A stretch of 64,000 nucleotides of DNA from Plotosus lineatus (lineage: Eukaryota > Chordata > Actinopteri > Siluriformes > Plotosidae): the NCBI GenBank assembly GCA_024760905.1, contig CM045735.1, positions 31,952,249-32,016,248 of the forward strand. The letters are read 5' to 3'. Every line of letters starts with the position of its first letter. Position 1 is the stretch's first letter. Of the stretch, positions 1 through 11,992 are shown piece after piece. The notes under the pieces are model-generated. The model did not search any database. It saw nothing but the letters and a program-made list of their open reading frames with translations, and had not been told where the DNA came from. The position numbers and the translations under genes are program-made.

Positions 1-143
1 TGATTTTAAATCAATGCAGGGCTTGTTCGGGTGGGGTGGTGTCTGAGCTTAAAACATGTTCTTTTGCGTAAGGGATAGTAAGCTATTTTTTTTAAAGGTT
101 AGATAAACACCTGAGAAGTAAATATTCAGTTCTCCTGTTCTCC

Positions 144-180
144 GTTTTTTTTTTTTTTGTTTGTTTGTTTGTTTGTTTGG
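144..180. repeat. T-run followed by (TTTG)n
   Basis: About fifteen T residues followed by repeated TTTG units. Low-complexity sequence with no gene association visible. Confidence 0.9.
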
Positions 181-390
181 TTTTTTTTGCTTATACAGTA
201 TTCATTCCCAAGTAGTGTCTACTAAAACATGTATCAGAACATCAGGATATTGAATTTAGCTACATGTACTGAGCCTGAGGTGAACATTTGTTAATTATGC
301 TATTTGCAGTTTTTTGGTTATTTAATTGGACTTCCAGGGAGACATAGAAAGGGACTGGTGAGCAAAAAGTTCCGTTGTATTGCCTGGTGA

Positions 391-540
391 GCATCCATTC
401 ATTCATTCATTCATTCATTCATTTTCTGAACCGTTTGATCCCAATTTGGGTCACGGGGAGGCTGGTGCCCATCTCAGCCGACTCTGGGCAAGGGCAGCGT
501 ACACCCTGGATGGCTCGCCAGGCCATCACAGGGCAGCCTG
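391..540 (-). repeat. SINE tail fragment (AATGA-tail type)
   Basis: Begins with a run of ATTC units, which is the antisense of the AATGA terminal repeat. It continues with the antisense of the tail shared by SINE families A2 and B (GGTCACGGGGAGGCTGG, CAGCCGACTCTGGGC, GTACACCCTGGA). The head is absent, so this is a 5'-truncated SINE on the minus strand. Confidence 0.8.
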
Positions 541-2257
541 GTGAGCAAGCAAAGGAATTAATTGTCTATCTACTACTGCAAATGTGGGTGTGCAAAGCCT
601 GCCCATAAACATTTTTTACTCATACATATTTATACCAGACTACTTACAATGACAATGTTTCTCTGACACACACGGAACCTGCTTCACCCTTTTAAAAATC
701 CAATAATTAAATATTTTTCAATTTATTTTATAAATCCCAATAAACATTGAGGTGAACTTGAGCGGAAAAGGGAAATGTGTCTTAAATCAGTGGTAAACGA
801 GCATCATGGGAGTTTAATCTTTGTGTCATTGTCACGGGAAAGTGATATACACTAATCATTTTGCTGACATAGTTATTAAAGCAGTGTCTGAGAACTTCAT
901 CATGCTGGTCTTGTTTAATATCCGGTGTTCTTCATTACTGAGTGGTTTATCTTTCATTAAATGCAAAGCTCTTATAATTAAAGTCTTCAATAAAGCTAGC
1001 GAGGTGTTCCATCATTAATGGCCTTTCCCTGTATCGCACTCACGCCATCTCATGTAAGCCATGATGGCTTATAAAGACATAGAGCCCCATTTTCTGTTAT
1101 TCATTTCTTTCCTTAATATGATTACTCGAACTTATCTAAAATGTACATCTGTGTCTCAGGACATGGATGAAGTGGGACAGGTAAAATATACCCCAAAGGC
1201 TGTCATTTTGTCATTTTGATTTTTGAAAAATATGCTAGGCCAGAAAGGCTAGTTTCCCATCAAATTAAGTTAAACTTCAGAAGAAGAAGGGAAAAAAAGC
1301 CAAAGTGGATTGTTCAGGCAAATTTATTAATATCATTACTCTGCTGTCAGACACTCATGAAAAATATCACTCATAAAAGGCTTGCTCCACCCTTACCTCC
1401 AGTTTTACCCAGAATCCATCACAGCATGAAGCAAATCATTAAATTCCAGAATGAGCGAGTAAGCGTCTTCTAATAGGAGTTGAAGAGGTTACATGACACG
1501 CACGGATTGGTGCAGGACGTGAGTGATGGACGTATAATCTGTCCAATGACATTCACTCAGAAAGAAAATAGGGAAGTGAATGACCCATTTCCCATAATGA
1601 CACACACCAGGGGAAAAAATGGCCCATTAACTCTGCTAAACTCCATCCTCCGCTTTCCAAAGAGCAGTCTAAATATACCCTGCAGAATTTAGCTGGAGTG
1701 GAGGTTCCCCCCCTTCAAGCTGTTAGTAAATTTAGGGATAATTCTGCGTTCTTGGCATCTTAATGCTTGCAAGATTGTTCTGCCCTGTTAAATTAACATG
1801 CATTCCAGATCATGAGCTTGTTGCTAACATGTGCATGGAAATTAATTAACAATTAAATTCACTAAGAAATAAAGTACTTTGAATCTAAATCCATTTTCTT
1901 GGTCAAGAGTTATTTGTATGACACTATTATGTACTGTACCTGTATGGAAAATAAAGATAAGAATATTCATTCAACACTATTTTAAAAATATATTATACGT
2001 ACTTTCATTTATTCATTCCCCTCCATAAATTTGGGATTTACAAACATTCTTAGAGGAAAGATGTGGAAATTATTTTGACTATTGTTTACCTAAACACAGA
2101 AAAAACACAGTTGGTCGGGTCAAGGCTCAGCAACATTAATGTGGCAATAAAGTGAAGCAGCTGATGAACTGAAACTACTGAATGAGCAGGTTATCAGATC
2201 AATGGATTTTTTCTTCCCTGATGGCACAGGTATGAAGTAAGGGCTCAAATAATGAAA
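541..2257. other. Unique AT-rich sequence, no gene recognised
   Basis: No repeat family seen elsewhere in the window, no simple repeat and no convincing coding frame. Short open frames exist (for example 1216-1473), but none resembles a protein I know. Could be intronic or intergenic and may hold regulatory sequence that cannot be judged from one genome. Confidence 0.6.
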
Positions 2258-2539
2258 GAGCCAACTCCAGGTGAGGGCAGAGTACACCCTGGACAACTTG
2301 CCAGGCCATTGCAGGGAGGAAACACGCTGATGGCTTTGCAGCTCCTCTTGTCGAAAGTCAGCAATGGTTCTTTTACATGCCTCTCACCATAGACAGTGAG
2401 AGACATGGCTGGCCTTTGATATCCCAGTTCGCTGCACTGAGGAGGACAGTGACAACCTTGTGTGGAGAGTGGGAATCGAACCCCCAACCTTTGGATCAGC
2501 GATCCAGCACCCTATACCACTAGACCACCACTGCCCGCG
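2258..2539 (-). repeat. SINE family A2, minus strand, 3' end truncated
   Basis: Reads as the reverse of the A2 SINE: part of the AATGA-type tail, the core (GTAAAAGAACCATTGCTGAC in sense), and the tRNA-like head with its B-box-like stretch and the terminal CACTGCCC block. The outermost 3' tail is missing. The core is close to the other copies, so it is not very old. Confidence 0.85.
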
Positions 2540-2830
2540 GGTTACAGTGTCCCTGAATATGCATGAACAGCACTTTGAAAACACGCGCTCGGCCGGATTT
2601 ATGTGCCGTAGAGGAACATACGCTATGTCTTGTTCTCGATGGTTGGTGGTGATCATATATGACAAAGATAGCACACCTGAGCGGTGGAAATTGGGGAGAA
2701 AATCAGGCTGAAAAATCTAATATTTTAAATCCTTTTATTGTGGCTGCATAAATTATTTTGCTGATAGATTAATAATTGTAAGTATATTAATTATTGATAA
2801 TGAATTAATTCAGCGATACTAATATGTAGT

Positions 2831-3149
2831 GGGGCAGTGGTATCCTGGTGGTAGGGTGCTGGATTACCGATCCCAAGGTTGGCGGAACCCCCCCCCCCCC
2901 CCCCGAAGCTAACTGGGTTATCAAAGGCCGGCCATGTCTCTCACTGTCCATGATGAGAGGTGTAAAAGAACCATTGCTGACTTTCGTAAAGAGGAGCTGC
3001 AAAGCCGTCAGCGTGTTTCTGTCCCTTGCTAAAGGGTGGTGTCAGGAAGGGCATCCGACATAAAAACCTATACCAAATCAAACATGCGAATCAGATGATT
3101 CGCTGTGGCGACCCCTGAAAAGGAAAAGCCAAAAGGAAAAGAAGAAGAT
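2831..3149 (+). repeat. SINE family A1 (RTE tail), with poly-C
   Basis: Starts GGGGCAGTGG, the start of the tRNA-like head. It runs through the shared core, then the RTE 5'-UTR-like block (GGTGTCAGGAAGGGCATCCG), then the RTE 3'-end block (GCTGTGGCGACCCCTG), and ends in an A/AAG-rich tail. A run of about 17 C at 2888-2904 replaces the end of the tRNA-like head. Confidence 0.9.
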
Positions 3150-3884
3150 GAGGAAATCATAGAAGACCCCCCCCCAAAAAATCCTCTTATAAACAGGATT
3201 AAAAATAGCTGTAGCTGCGCATTGTGTCCAAACCAGGAACCTCGAAATGCTCGCAGTGCTGTTTTTAAAGATGCAGATAACAGACTTCAAGAAGAGCAGA
3301 ATACCAACACAAATATCTTTTGATAAAATCACAGGTTTAAACACTCTAGGAAAAAGATTTGAAAAGTATACGGGAAACACAAATGTCAGTTTATAGATGA
3401 GAATTAAAGGATGTTCAAAGCCTGAACGTAGACGAAGACTTGCCTTCTGGCATTTTTCACCTTTCATGCCTTTTGTTTGATTGACAGATGGTATACTCAG
3501 TTGGGAGTTGTGATTTATGTCACAAGAACACTGAAATATGATTCTTGTTTGTAAAAGGATTTTGCTGTAGGGCAAGAACATGTGTGAGTGGCAGTAAGTG
3601 TGGATAAATATTGGGTCCAGATTAAATTCTCATTCGTTTTGGGGTTTTTCCTCAGATTTTACTGGACAAGGACTTTATAATGTATATATCTGTGTATTAT
3701 TACACTTTTGAACTTGAATCCATTTCAGCCTGGGTTGCTTTTGACCAGCAGTGATTTCAACCTAGTCATAGTCGAATCAGGATCTGTTCAGACAAGAATG
3801 TATTCGGAAAATAAGAATACAAAACAACTCGTACTCACCTATAGGGACAATATGGGACAGCCACTCAACTGCCAAACCACAAAA
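3150..3884. other. Unique sequence, no gene recognised
   Basis: AT-rich sequence without recognisable repeats or coding similarity. The 167-codon open frame on the minus strand here reads through the SINE tail and is not supported as a gene. Confidence 0.5.
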
Positions 3885-4028
3885 TCCCACTATGGTCATG
3901 AGGAGGCTGGAACCTATCTCAGCCAACATGATGAGAAAACAGGGTACACCCTGAACCCTGCACAAGGCATGAACCCAGGACCTTCTTGCTGTGAGGCAAA
4001 AGTGCTAACCATTACGATATGCCACCTG
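3885..4028 (-). repeat. SINE family B, internally deleted
   Basis: Antisense of family B. The tail part (AGGCTGGAACCTATCTCAGCC, CAGGGTACACCCTGAACC) is joined directly to the head (CCAGGACCTTCTTGCTGTGA, GTGCTAACCATTACGA). The middle of the SINE is missing. Confidence 0.75.
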
Positions 4029-4080
4029 TTTGGGATTTTTTTTAAAGTTCTTAATTATTTGAGATGGAGATTGTTTCAGA

Positions 4081-4434
4081 AGGGCAGTAGTGACCTGGTG
4101 GTAAAGGGTATAACTGATCCTAAGGTTGGGGGTTTGAGTCCCACTCTCCACAAGGTGGTCAATGCCCCCCCCCCCCCCCCCCCCCCCCCCCAGGGCAGCT
4201 AACTGGGTTATTGAAGGCGGGCCATGTCTCTCACTGTCTATGGTGAGAGGTTCATGTAAAAGAACCATTGCTGACTTTCGTAAAGAGTAGCTGCAAAGCC
4301 GTCAGCGTGTTTCTGTCCCTAAAGGGTTGTGTTAGGAAGGGCATCCGACGTAAAAACCTATACCAAATCAAACATGCGATGATTCGCTGTGGCGACCCCT
4401 GAGAAAAAAAGGGAACAGCCGAAAGAAGTAGAAG
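4081..4434 (+). repeat. SINE family A1, full-length, with C27 tract
   Basis: Complete A1 copy: tRNA-like head (AGGGCAGTAGTGACCTGG onward), core, RTE 5'-like block (AGGAAGGGCATCCGACG), RTE 3'-like block (GCTGTGGCGACCCCTG, ACAGCCGAAAG) and A-rich tail. About 27 consecutive C residues (4165-4191) lie where other copies read CACTGCCCCCC, so the head's own C run has expanded. Confidence 0.92.
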
Positions 4435-4441
4435 TAATATT

Positions 4442-4463
4442 TAAAAAAAAAAAAAAAATACAC

Positions 4464-4528
<65 letters not shown>
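4442..4528. repeat. Poly-A followed by (TA)n
   Basis: The A-rich tail of the preceding SINE runs into about 30 TA units. A microsatellite growing from a SINE tail is the simplest reading. Confidence 0.92.
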
Positions 4529-4530
<2 letters not shown>

Positions 4531-4590
4531 ATTTTCTGAGTAGATCCTTCCGTAGGAGAGTGCTCAATACTTTTTGGTAGAGCAAATAAA

Positions 4591-4791
4591 CAAAGGACAG
4601 GACAAAGGCTTTCTATTGAAACTCCATTTATCACTACAGATCTGTTTAGGGTGGTGAAACCATCCCCTCTCTTCAGGTGATTACAGAAGAATCTTCTGTA
4701 ATCACCTGAAGAGAGGGGATGGTTTCACCACCCCTCGAAACAGATCTGTAGTGATAAATGGAGTTTCAATAGAAAGCCTTTGTCCTGTCCT
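4591..4791. repeat. Near-perfect palindrome, arms of about 100 bp, 1-nt centre
   Basis: The left arm (4591-4690) and right arm (4692-4791) are reverse complements around the single A at 4691. The only differences I see are a small indel and a mismatch near 4650/4735. The centre reads TTACAGAAGA-A-TCTTCTGTAA. The arms do not match any other repeat in the window. TA-rich tracts lie on both sides. It could be a fold-back transposon, two opposed copies of an element end, or a recent inverted duplication. No coding role is evident. Confidence 0.93.
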
Positions 4792-5079
4792 TTTGTGTAT
4801 ATATATATATTCAAATTGTGACATCATTAGTCTGTGAGGTTTGCAAAAATGTAAGGGGCACATCCCTGAGTGACATAACAGTTTGAGGTTGATCCATGAA
4901 AAAATGTCAATAATAAGTTTCTCAGCCAAAAATAAAATGTATTAATTAAATAGACTCACAATAATGAAAATGTGTCCTTAGCAGAAGTAACTAGCAAACA
5001 ATATCACCCCTCATAACCTCCATGGGCTGTGAGAATCATCTGGATAACTTTTCCCGAGGAACTCATTCATACATTTATT

Positions 5080-5428
5080 TTTTAAGCAGCTTAAAACTAA
5101 TTAAGGTCACCAAGAGGCTTTTGCCCATCTCAGCCAACTCTGGGTGAGGGTAAGGTAACCACTGAACAAATCCCAAGACCATTGCAGGGCCAATGTACAC
5201 ACAACCATTTACTGTCACATTCACACGTTGGGGTGATTTGGAATAGCCAATCAACTTACTGTGTATATTAATAGACTGTGGGAGGAAACTGAAATACTCA
5301 GAGGAAACCCATGCAAGCAGAAAGAGAACATGCAAACTCCACACAGAAATGCCCAGCCAGGGAATCGAACCCAATGTCGCTTGCTGCAAGGTAGATATGC
5401 CAACGACTGTGGCACTGTGCCGCCCATA
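5080..5428 (-). repeat. SINE family B, full-length, minus strand
   Basis: Antisense of family B in full: tail (CATCTCAGCCAACTCTGGGT), middle (CACACAACCATTTACTGTCA, GACTGTGGGAGGAAAC, GAGAACATGCAAACTCCACA) and tRNA-like head ending at GTGGCACTGTGCCGCCC. Moderately diverged from other B copies. Confidence 0.85.
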
Positions 5429-5952
5429 ATGATGAAACTGTTATATATTAAAAGACTGAGTGGAGAGATAAAGGGATGGCTTCTATACAGAGATAGCACC
5501 GGGAACGGGTTAACCCCGTTGAACCTGGTGCTCAACTTAAAAATTAAATAAATAAATAAATCAATCAAAACCTATAAAGAGAAGACAATTCTTGTAAAAT
5601 GCCATATCACAGTAGGAGCTAAGCTTTTACTTGTTTACAAGGTCAGCCTGTTCATAATTTAACCAATAACGCAGATGCAAAATAATATATTTTGCAGTCA
5701 AGCCATGTTGTATACTTATATTAGCACAGCATGTACCTGTGCATTACATTATGGTAGAAAGTAATATTTTATATTCATGTTTTATTCATTATTTTAAATG
5801 TCAGGCTACAAATTCAAGTTACACTGTGAATGCCTTGTGACTATTAATATGTACTGTACTGTATATTTGTTCATTTTATTCTTGTTTTTGTAAAAACTTT
5901 TTATGAGTCTTCATTTCAACTCACGAAAAATTACATTTCAATTATGGTCTGG
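5429..5952. other. Unique AT-rich sequence
   Basis: No repeat or coding similarity seen. Contains a short (AAAT)n run near 5545-5570. Confidence 0.5.
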
Positions 5953-6295
5953 AGTGGCACAGTGATGTGGTGGTTGACACGTCTGCATCACAGCAAGAAA
6001 GGTCCTGGGTTCATGTCCTGGTCTTAGGTGTTTCTGTGTGGAGTTAGCATCGTCCCCGTGCTTGTCTGGGTTTCCTCCAGGTTGCCTGGTTTCCTCCTAC
6101 AGCCCAAATACATGCACGAGGCAAACTGGCGGTTCCAAATTGCCTCTAGGTGTGCATGAGTCTTAATGGCTGGTGCGATAGTTTATCGAGCTATCGAGGG
6201 TTTCCCCTGCCTTCGCCAGTGTCGCTGGGATAGGCTCCAGCCTCCCTGTGACTCTAATAGGAGTATGCAGTTCGGGAAGTGAGTGAGTGAGAATG
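5953..6295 (+). repeat. SINE family B, full-length, plus strand
   Basis: Sense copy: head GGCACAGTGATGTGGTGG, B-box-like GGTCCTGGGTTCATGTCC, middle (TTTCTGTGTGGAGTTAGCAT, GGGTTTCCTCC), tail (GCTGGGATAGGCTCCAGCCT), ending in GTGAGTGAGTGAG. Confidence 0.88.
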
Positions 6296-6352
6296 AGAAT
6301 TATGGTCTGCACTATAGGTACAATTTCCTGAGCGGTAGCTCATATGTGTATA

Positions 6353-7688
<1,336 letters not shown>

Positions 7689-7763
<75 letters not shown>
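7689..7763. repeat. (AC)n microsatellite
   Basis: About 37 uninterrupted AC units. Confidence 0.97.
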
Positions 7764-7765
<2 letters not shown>

Positions 7766-7946
7766 TAAACATGCAAACTGGCCCACAAACAATATGGTCA
7801 CGCTCTTGAAAAGACTGTTTCAATATAAACAGCATCAATGCCACTCCAGTTTCAACTAACTACACAGCACTTTAAATTCAGACCTATTAACGTGTATTTT
7901 TGGGGTTCATCAAGATTTTATCAAAAGATGTGGCAGATTACTAAGG

Positions 7947-8480
7947 AGGTGGCAGGGTGGCGAAGTGGTTGGCATCACAGAAAGGTCTTGGTTTTGAGTC
8001 CTGAACTCATCAATGTCATTTCTGTGCGGAGTTTGTCAGATCTGTTAAAAAAGCAAACTATTTCCATGAGCTATACTTTTTTTGGTCTGTATTTTTTTTT
8101 ATTCCTTTTTTATTCATATAATACACATTATTCCTAATTTTATTCATAGTCAATTCCCACCCATCGCGTATTGTCTTCCCTATCACACAACCGCCAACAT
8201 CCTAGAGGGCTCTCCTTATGCCTGCGTGCGTTTCCTTTGGTTACTCTGGGATCCTCCTACAGTCTAGATACATGCACATTAGGCTAGCTGGCTGTTCCAA
8301 ATTGCCCTAGGTGCCAATGTAAGTGTGAATAGTTTTGTGTGCAGATGTTTTGCCATGCGATGATCTGGCGAGCCGTTCTGGATGACCATGTTTTCATTCA
8401 GTGTCGGCTGAGATAGGCACCAACTTCCCATAGACCCTTGTAGGATTAATCAGTTCAGCAAATGAGTGAATGATGAGATT
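7947..8480 (+). repeat. SINE family B, split by a nested SINE
   Basis: The B head and first third lie at 7947-8040 (GGCAGGGTGGCGAAGTGG, TTCTGTGCGGAGTTTGTCAG). The remainder resumes at about 8215 (CCTGCGTGCGTTTCCTTTGG, CTGGCTGTTCCAAATTGCCC) and runs to the tail at 8480. The gap holds an antisense family C fragment. Confidence 0.8.
8041..8214 (-). repeat. SINE family C fragment nested in a family B SINE
   Basis: The segment from about 8120 (CCTAATTTTATTCATAGTCA, TTCCCACCCATCGCGTATTG) is the reverse complement of the 3' part of the family C copy at 8783-9225. It interrupts the family B SINE, so it is the younger insertion. Confidence 0.65.
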
Positions 8481-8711
8481 TCTATAAACAGGGCACATGG
8501 GGTTTGTACTGTTTGCATTCGGTCAACTTCATGTGAGATTTCTCGTTCATGAACTGTAAATACATCTCCCATGTCTATGATGTGGTTAAACTGAAATCTG
8601 CCAAACTGTCCCTAGAGGAAAAAACAAAGATGGTGCTGTGGTTAGTTGCCAGAGAACTCCAACCGCAAGTACCTTAAGTGTATCAACACAGCCGAGATAA
8701 AGAGAAAAATG

Positions 8712-8771
8712 GAGAGAGCATGAGAGAGAGAGCATGAGAGAGAGAGAGAGAGCGAGAGAGAGAGAGAGAGG
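8712..8771. repeat. (GA)n microsatellite, imperfect
   Basis: GAGA repeats interrupted by GCAT and GC units. Confidence 0.9.
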
Positions 8772-8782
8772 AAATCAGAGAA

Positions 8783-9225
8783 TGACTCCAGAGTGGTGTA
8801 TCCACAAGTTGTGTGACTGTTAACCCTGAGATCTCAAGTTTGAATCCGAGTTAATGCCACAGCTATCTGTGACTGGGAGTCCATGTGAGCTAATTGGCCG
8901 AGCTCTCATGAGAGGAAGGGATGGCATACGCTCACTTCCCTGTCACTCACAGTGATCACCAGCCAATCATGGACGTCTGTGTTCTCATTCGTACGGGGAG
9001 TGAGGGGAGACGAATAACACGTTCCCTCCGAGTGTGTTAGACCACCTCCAAATACTCATGGCGCTGCAGGTCGAAAAGAGGTAGAGGCGAGCATTGCATG
9101 TCACGGAGGAGGCGTATGCATGCTTTCGCCCCTCCCTGGTTGGTGGTGGTTGTATGACAGGGAAGGCAATACCTGATGGGTGGGAATTGGATACCAATAA
9201 AATTAGGGTGAAAGTGGAAAATAAA
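8783..9225 (+). repeat. SINE-like family C, plus strand
   Basis: Shares blocks with 62876-63250: ACCACAGCTATCTGTG, TGAGCTAATTGGCCGAGCTC, GCATTGCATGTCACGGAGG, CTCCCTGG/ATC, GGTGGGAATTGG. It begins with a degenerate tRNA-like head (GAGTGGTGTATCCACAAGTT). Probably a tRNA-derived SINE; the family name is not known to me. Confidence 0.7.
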
Positions 9226-9472
9226 AACTGACAACATGCACTCTGCAGTCATGTAAAAAAAAAAAAAAAAAAGTATACAGTATCTCAGAAATATTTTGCT
9301 TTTTTTAACAGATCTGACAAAGCATAAATTAAATATTCTTTGATATAATGCCTACAGATAAAGGTGATAACACAAATGCAATATATTTTATAATTATATT
9401 TAATAATAAATAAATAAACATATAAAGCAAATTAGTCACATTCACTTGAGTTGAAGGTGACATTTTCTTACA

Positions 9473-9477
<5 letters not shown>

Positions 9478-9527
<50 letters not shown>
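9478..9527. repeat. (AT)n microsatellite abutting a Tc1 end
   Basis: About 25 AT units. The Tc1 element starts within its last TA. Confidence 0.95.
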
Positions 9528-9528
<1 letters not shown>

Positions 9529-10208
9529 TAGTCCTTCTCAAAAAATTAGCATATTGTGATAAAGTTCATTATTTTCTGTAATGTACTGATAAAAATTAAA
9601 CTTTCATATATTTTAGATTCATTGCACACCAACTGAAATATTTCAGGTCTTTTATTGTTTTAATATATTGTTATTAATAATAATATTGTTTTTGATTTTG
9701 GCATAAAGCTCATGAAAACCCAAAATTCCTATATAAAAAAAATAGCATATTTCATCTGACCAATAAAAAAGTGCTTTTAATACAAAAAAGTCAACCTTGA
9801 AATAATTATGTTCAGTTATGCACTCAATACTTGGTCGGGAATCCTTTTGCAGAAATGACTGCTTCAATGTGTCGTGGCATGGCGACAATCAGCCTGTGGC
9901 ACTGCTGAGGTGTTATGGAGGCCCAGGATGCTTCGATAGCGGCCTTAAGATCATCCACAGTGTTGGGTCTGGTGTCTCTCAACTTTCTCTTCACAATATC
10001 CCACAGATTCTCTATGGGCTTCAGGTCAGGAGAGTTGGCAGGCCAATTGAGCACAGTAATACCATGGTCAGTAAACCATTTACCAGTGGTTTTGGCACTG
10101 TGAGCAGGTGCCAGGTCTTCATCTCCATAAAGCTTTTCAGCAGATGGAAGCATGAAGTGCTCCAAAATCTCCTAATAGCTCGCTGCATTGACCCCGCCCT
10201 TGATAAAA
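9528..10208 (-). mobile_element. Tc1-like transposon (family 1), truncated copy
   Basis: Begins CTAGTCCTTCTCAAAAAATT after a TA, the same terminal repeat as the copies at 24705-26256 and 48765-50206. It carries the 3' part of the transposase in minus orientation, then stops matching at about 10208 (TTGATAAAA), where unrelated sequence starts. More than half the element, including the other terminal repeat, is lost. Confidence 0.9.
9824..10165 (-). pseudogene. Tc1 transposase fragment (C-terminal part)
   Basis: An open frame of 113 codons covers the end of the catalytic domain. It has the LAPAHSAKTT block, then [18 protein letters not shown] with the third catalytic acid (E of DDE), and a C-terminus ending in FPTKY. 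Compared with the two related copies, six codons are missing in frame just before LAPAH: the block whose last residue is the second catalytic Asp. An Asp from GDED now occupies that place by chance. The DNA-binding half and first catalytic Asp are absent, so it cannot be functional. Confidence 0.88.
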
Positions 10209-10373
10209 TAATGGGTGTACATTTTTTATTATATCTCAGTGGCAGTATGCACAATCTGATTGGCTGTCACTGGCAATAAGCTAGTGACACTGTGCGTTAT
10301 GATTTTTACACAGGAAGTGAACAAGGTGTAAGCTACCTTTCAGAAATACACATGGAAACACTACATAAAGGTA

Positions 10374-11960
10374 CACCAAGCTCTCCATAATTATTGGCAC
10401 CCCTGGTTAAGATGTACAGTATTCTTTAGCTTGTAATGAATTCAGGTTTTTATTTTTATATATATTTTAATAATATCGGACCACAGTGAAAAAAGAGGAA
10501 AAATCCAACCTTTAATTTAGGTACATTTATTTTGTATGAAAAAAATCCCACATTAAAAAATAATTATTTTAAATCAAGTCATGCGTGACACAATTATTAG
10601 CACCCCTGATGATAATACATTGTACAACCCCCTTTTGCCAACAAACAGCAACAGATTTTCTCCTGTAATGTTTCACAAGATGTGAGAATACAGAAAGAGG
10701 GATCTTGGACCATTCTTCTCACCATCTCTCTCAATCATCCAGTAACCTGGTCCTCTCCTCTGCACTCGCCTCTTCAGCTCACTCCACAGGTTTTCAATGG
10801 GATTGAGATCTGGGGACTGAGATGGCCTTGGCAGGAGCTTGATTTTGTGAACCATTTCTGTGTAGATGTGGCCACATGTTTAGGGTCAATATCTTGCTGA
10901 AAAATCCAACGGTGACCTATCTTCAACTTCTGGGCAGAGGCCACCAGATTTTGATTAAAAATGTCCTGGTATTTCAAAGCATTCATGATGCCATACACCA
11001 TAACAAGGTTCGCAAGGCCTCTGAAAGAGGAACAGGCGAAGGGCATCACTGATCCTCCCCCATACTTCACAGTGCGCATGAGGTGCTTTTCTCATCTTTT
11101 GTGTTCTGCCAGACTCAGAGTGTTTGTTGCAAAAAAAAAAGCTCTATCTTGGTCTCAACTGACCAAAGCACATGGTCCCAGTTAAAGTCCCAGTACCTCT
11201 TGCTGAACTCCAGACTTTTGCGTTTCTGATTGTGAGTAAGAAAATGTTTTTCTGTGCATGCTTCACAAACAACTTGTTGGCATGTAGATGGTGCTTGATG
11301 GTTGTTTTTGGAGACTTTGTGACTTTGCTCCCATTTGTTGCAATTCTTTAACATTGGAGATTTTTTCATTTCTCTTACCATCCTCTTCTCTCTGCGTCGA
11401 GGCAAAATAACCTTGCATTCTTGTCCAGGCTGGTTTACCACTGCTCCGGTTGTTTTGAACTTCTGAATGATTTCTCTGACAGTAGACATGCGCAGATGCA
11501 GGTGAGGGGATATTTTCTTGTCGCCATCGCCTCACTTGTGAGGGTCGACACGCATCTGCCTTACTTGAATGGTGAGGCCCTTTGTTTTCCCATGTTGATG
11601 AATGGATAAGATAAATGGCTTCTGTGCCATGTCACATTCCCCAGAGAAACAAGTAGTGATTAATTACTAATTAAATGTTCATAGGCATTCCATTCACTTT
11701 GCAATGTGTAATGCAGAAATGACAGAAATTACATTTATTTCCTAATGATTGTTAGGGGTGCCAGTATGGAACAGGTGATTTTATGAAAAATAATTATTTC
11801 TTAGTCAGGGATTTTTCCCTTTTAAAATTCACTTGAGTTGAAGATGACATTTTCCTGCAATTTTCAGTGTGAGAGTAGCTTCAGCAATAAAAATGTAATT
11901 TATTTCAAGGCTTTTAACACATCTTAACACCAAGGGTGCCAATAATTATCGAGGACAGTG
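10374..11960 (-). mobile_element. Tc1-like transposon (family 2), about 1.6 kb, both ends present
   Basis: Terminal inverted repeats flanked by TA: the left end carries TAATTATTGGCACCCCTGGT and the right end carries its complement (AAGGGTGCCAATAATTA). The length of about 1590 bp is usual for Tc1 elements. The transposase reads on the minus strand but is broken. This family differs from the one next to it at 9528. A short piece like its right-hand subterminal sequence (CACTTGAGTTGAAGGTGACA) also lies at about 9441, suggesting an older relative nearby. Confidence 0.9.
10673..11620 (-). pseudogene. Tc1 family 2 transposase, multiply broken
   Basis: Reading on the minus strand, the order is: a start region near 11615; helix-turn-helix remnants (STVREIIQKFKTTG, then PRRREKRMVRE); the first catalytic motif, WSVETKIELF, where the family has Asp and this copy has Val (codon at 11157-11159); YGGGSVMPFA; the second catalytic motif [10 protein letters not shown] (intact); and [18 protein letters not shown] with the catalytic Glu (intact). 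At least two frame changes separate these blocks. The enzyme would have cut and joined DNA at TA sites; this copy cannot. Assignment rests on the order of motifs. Confidence 0.88.
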
Positions 11961-11992
11961 TATGTATGCATATATATATATATATATATTTC

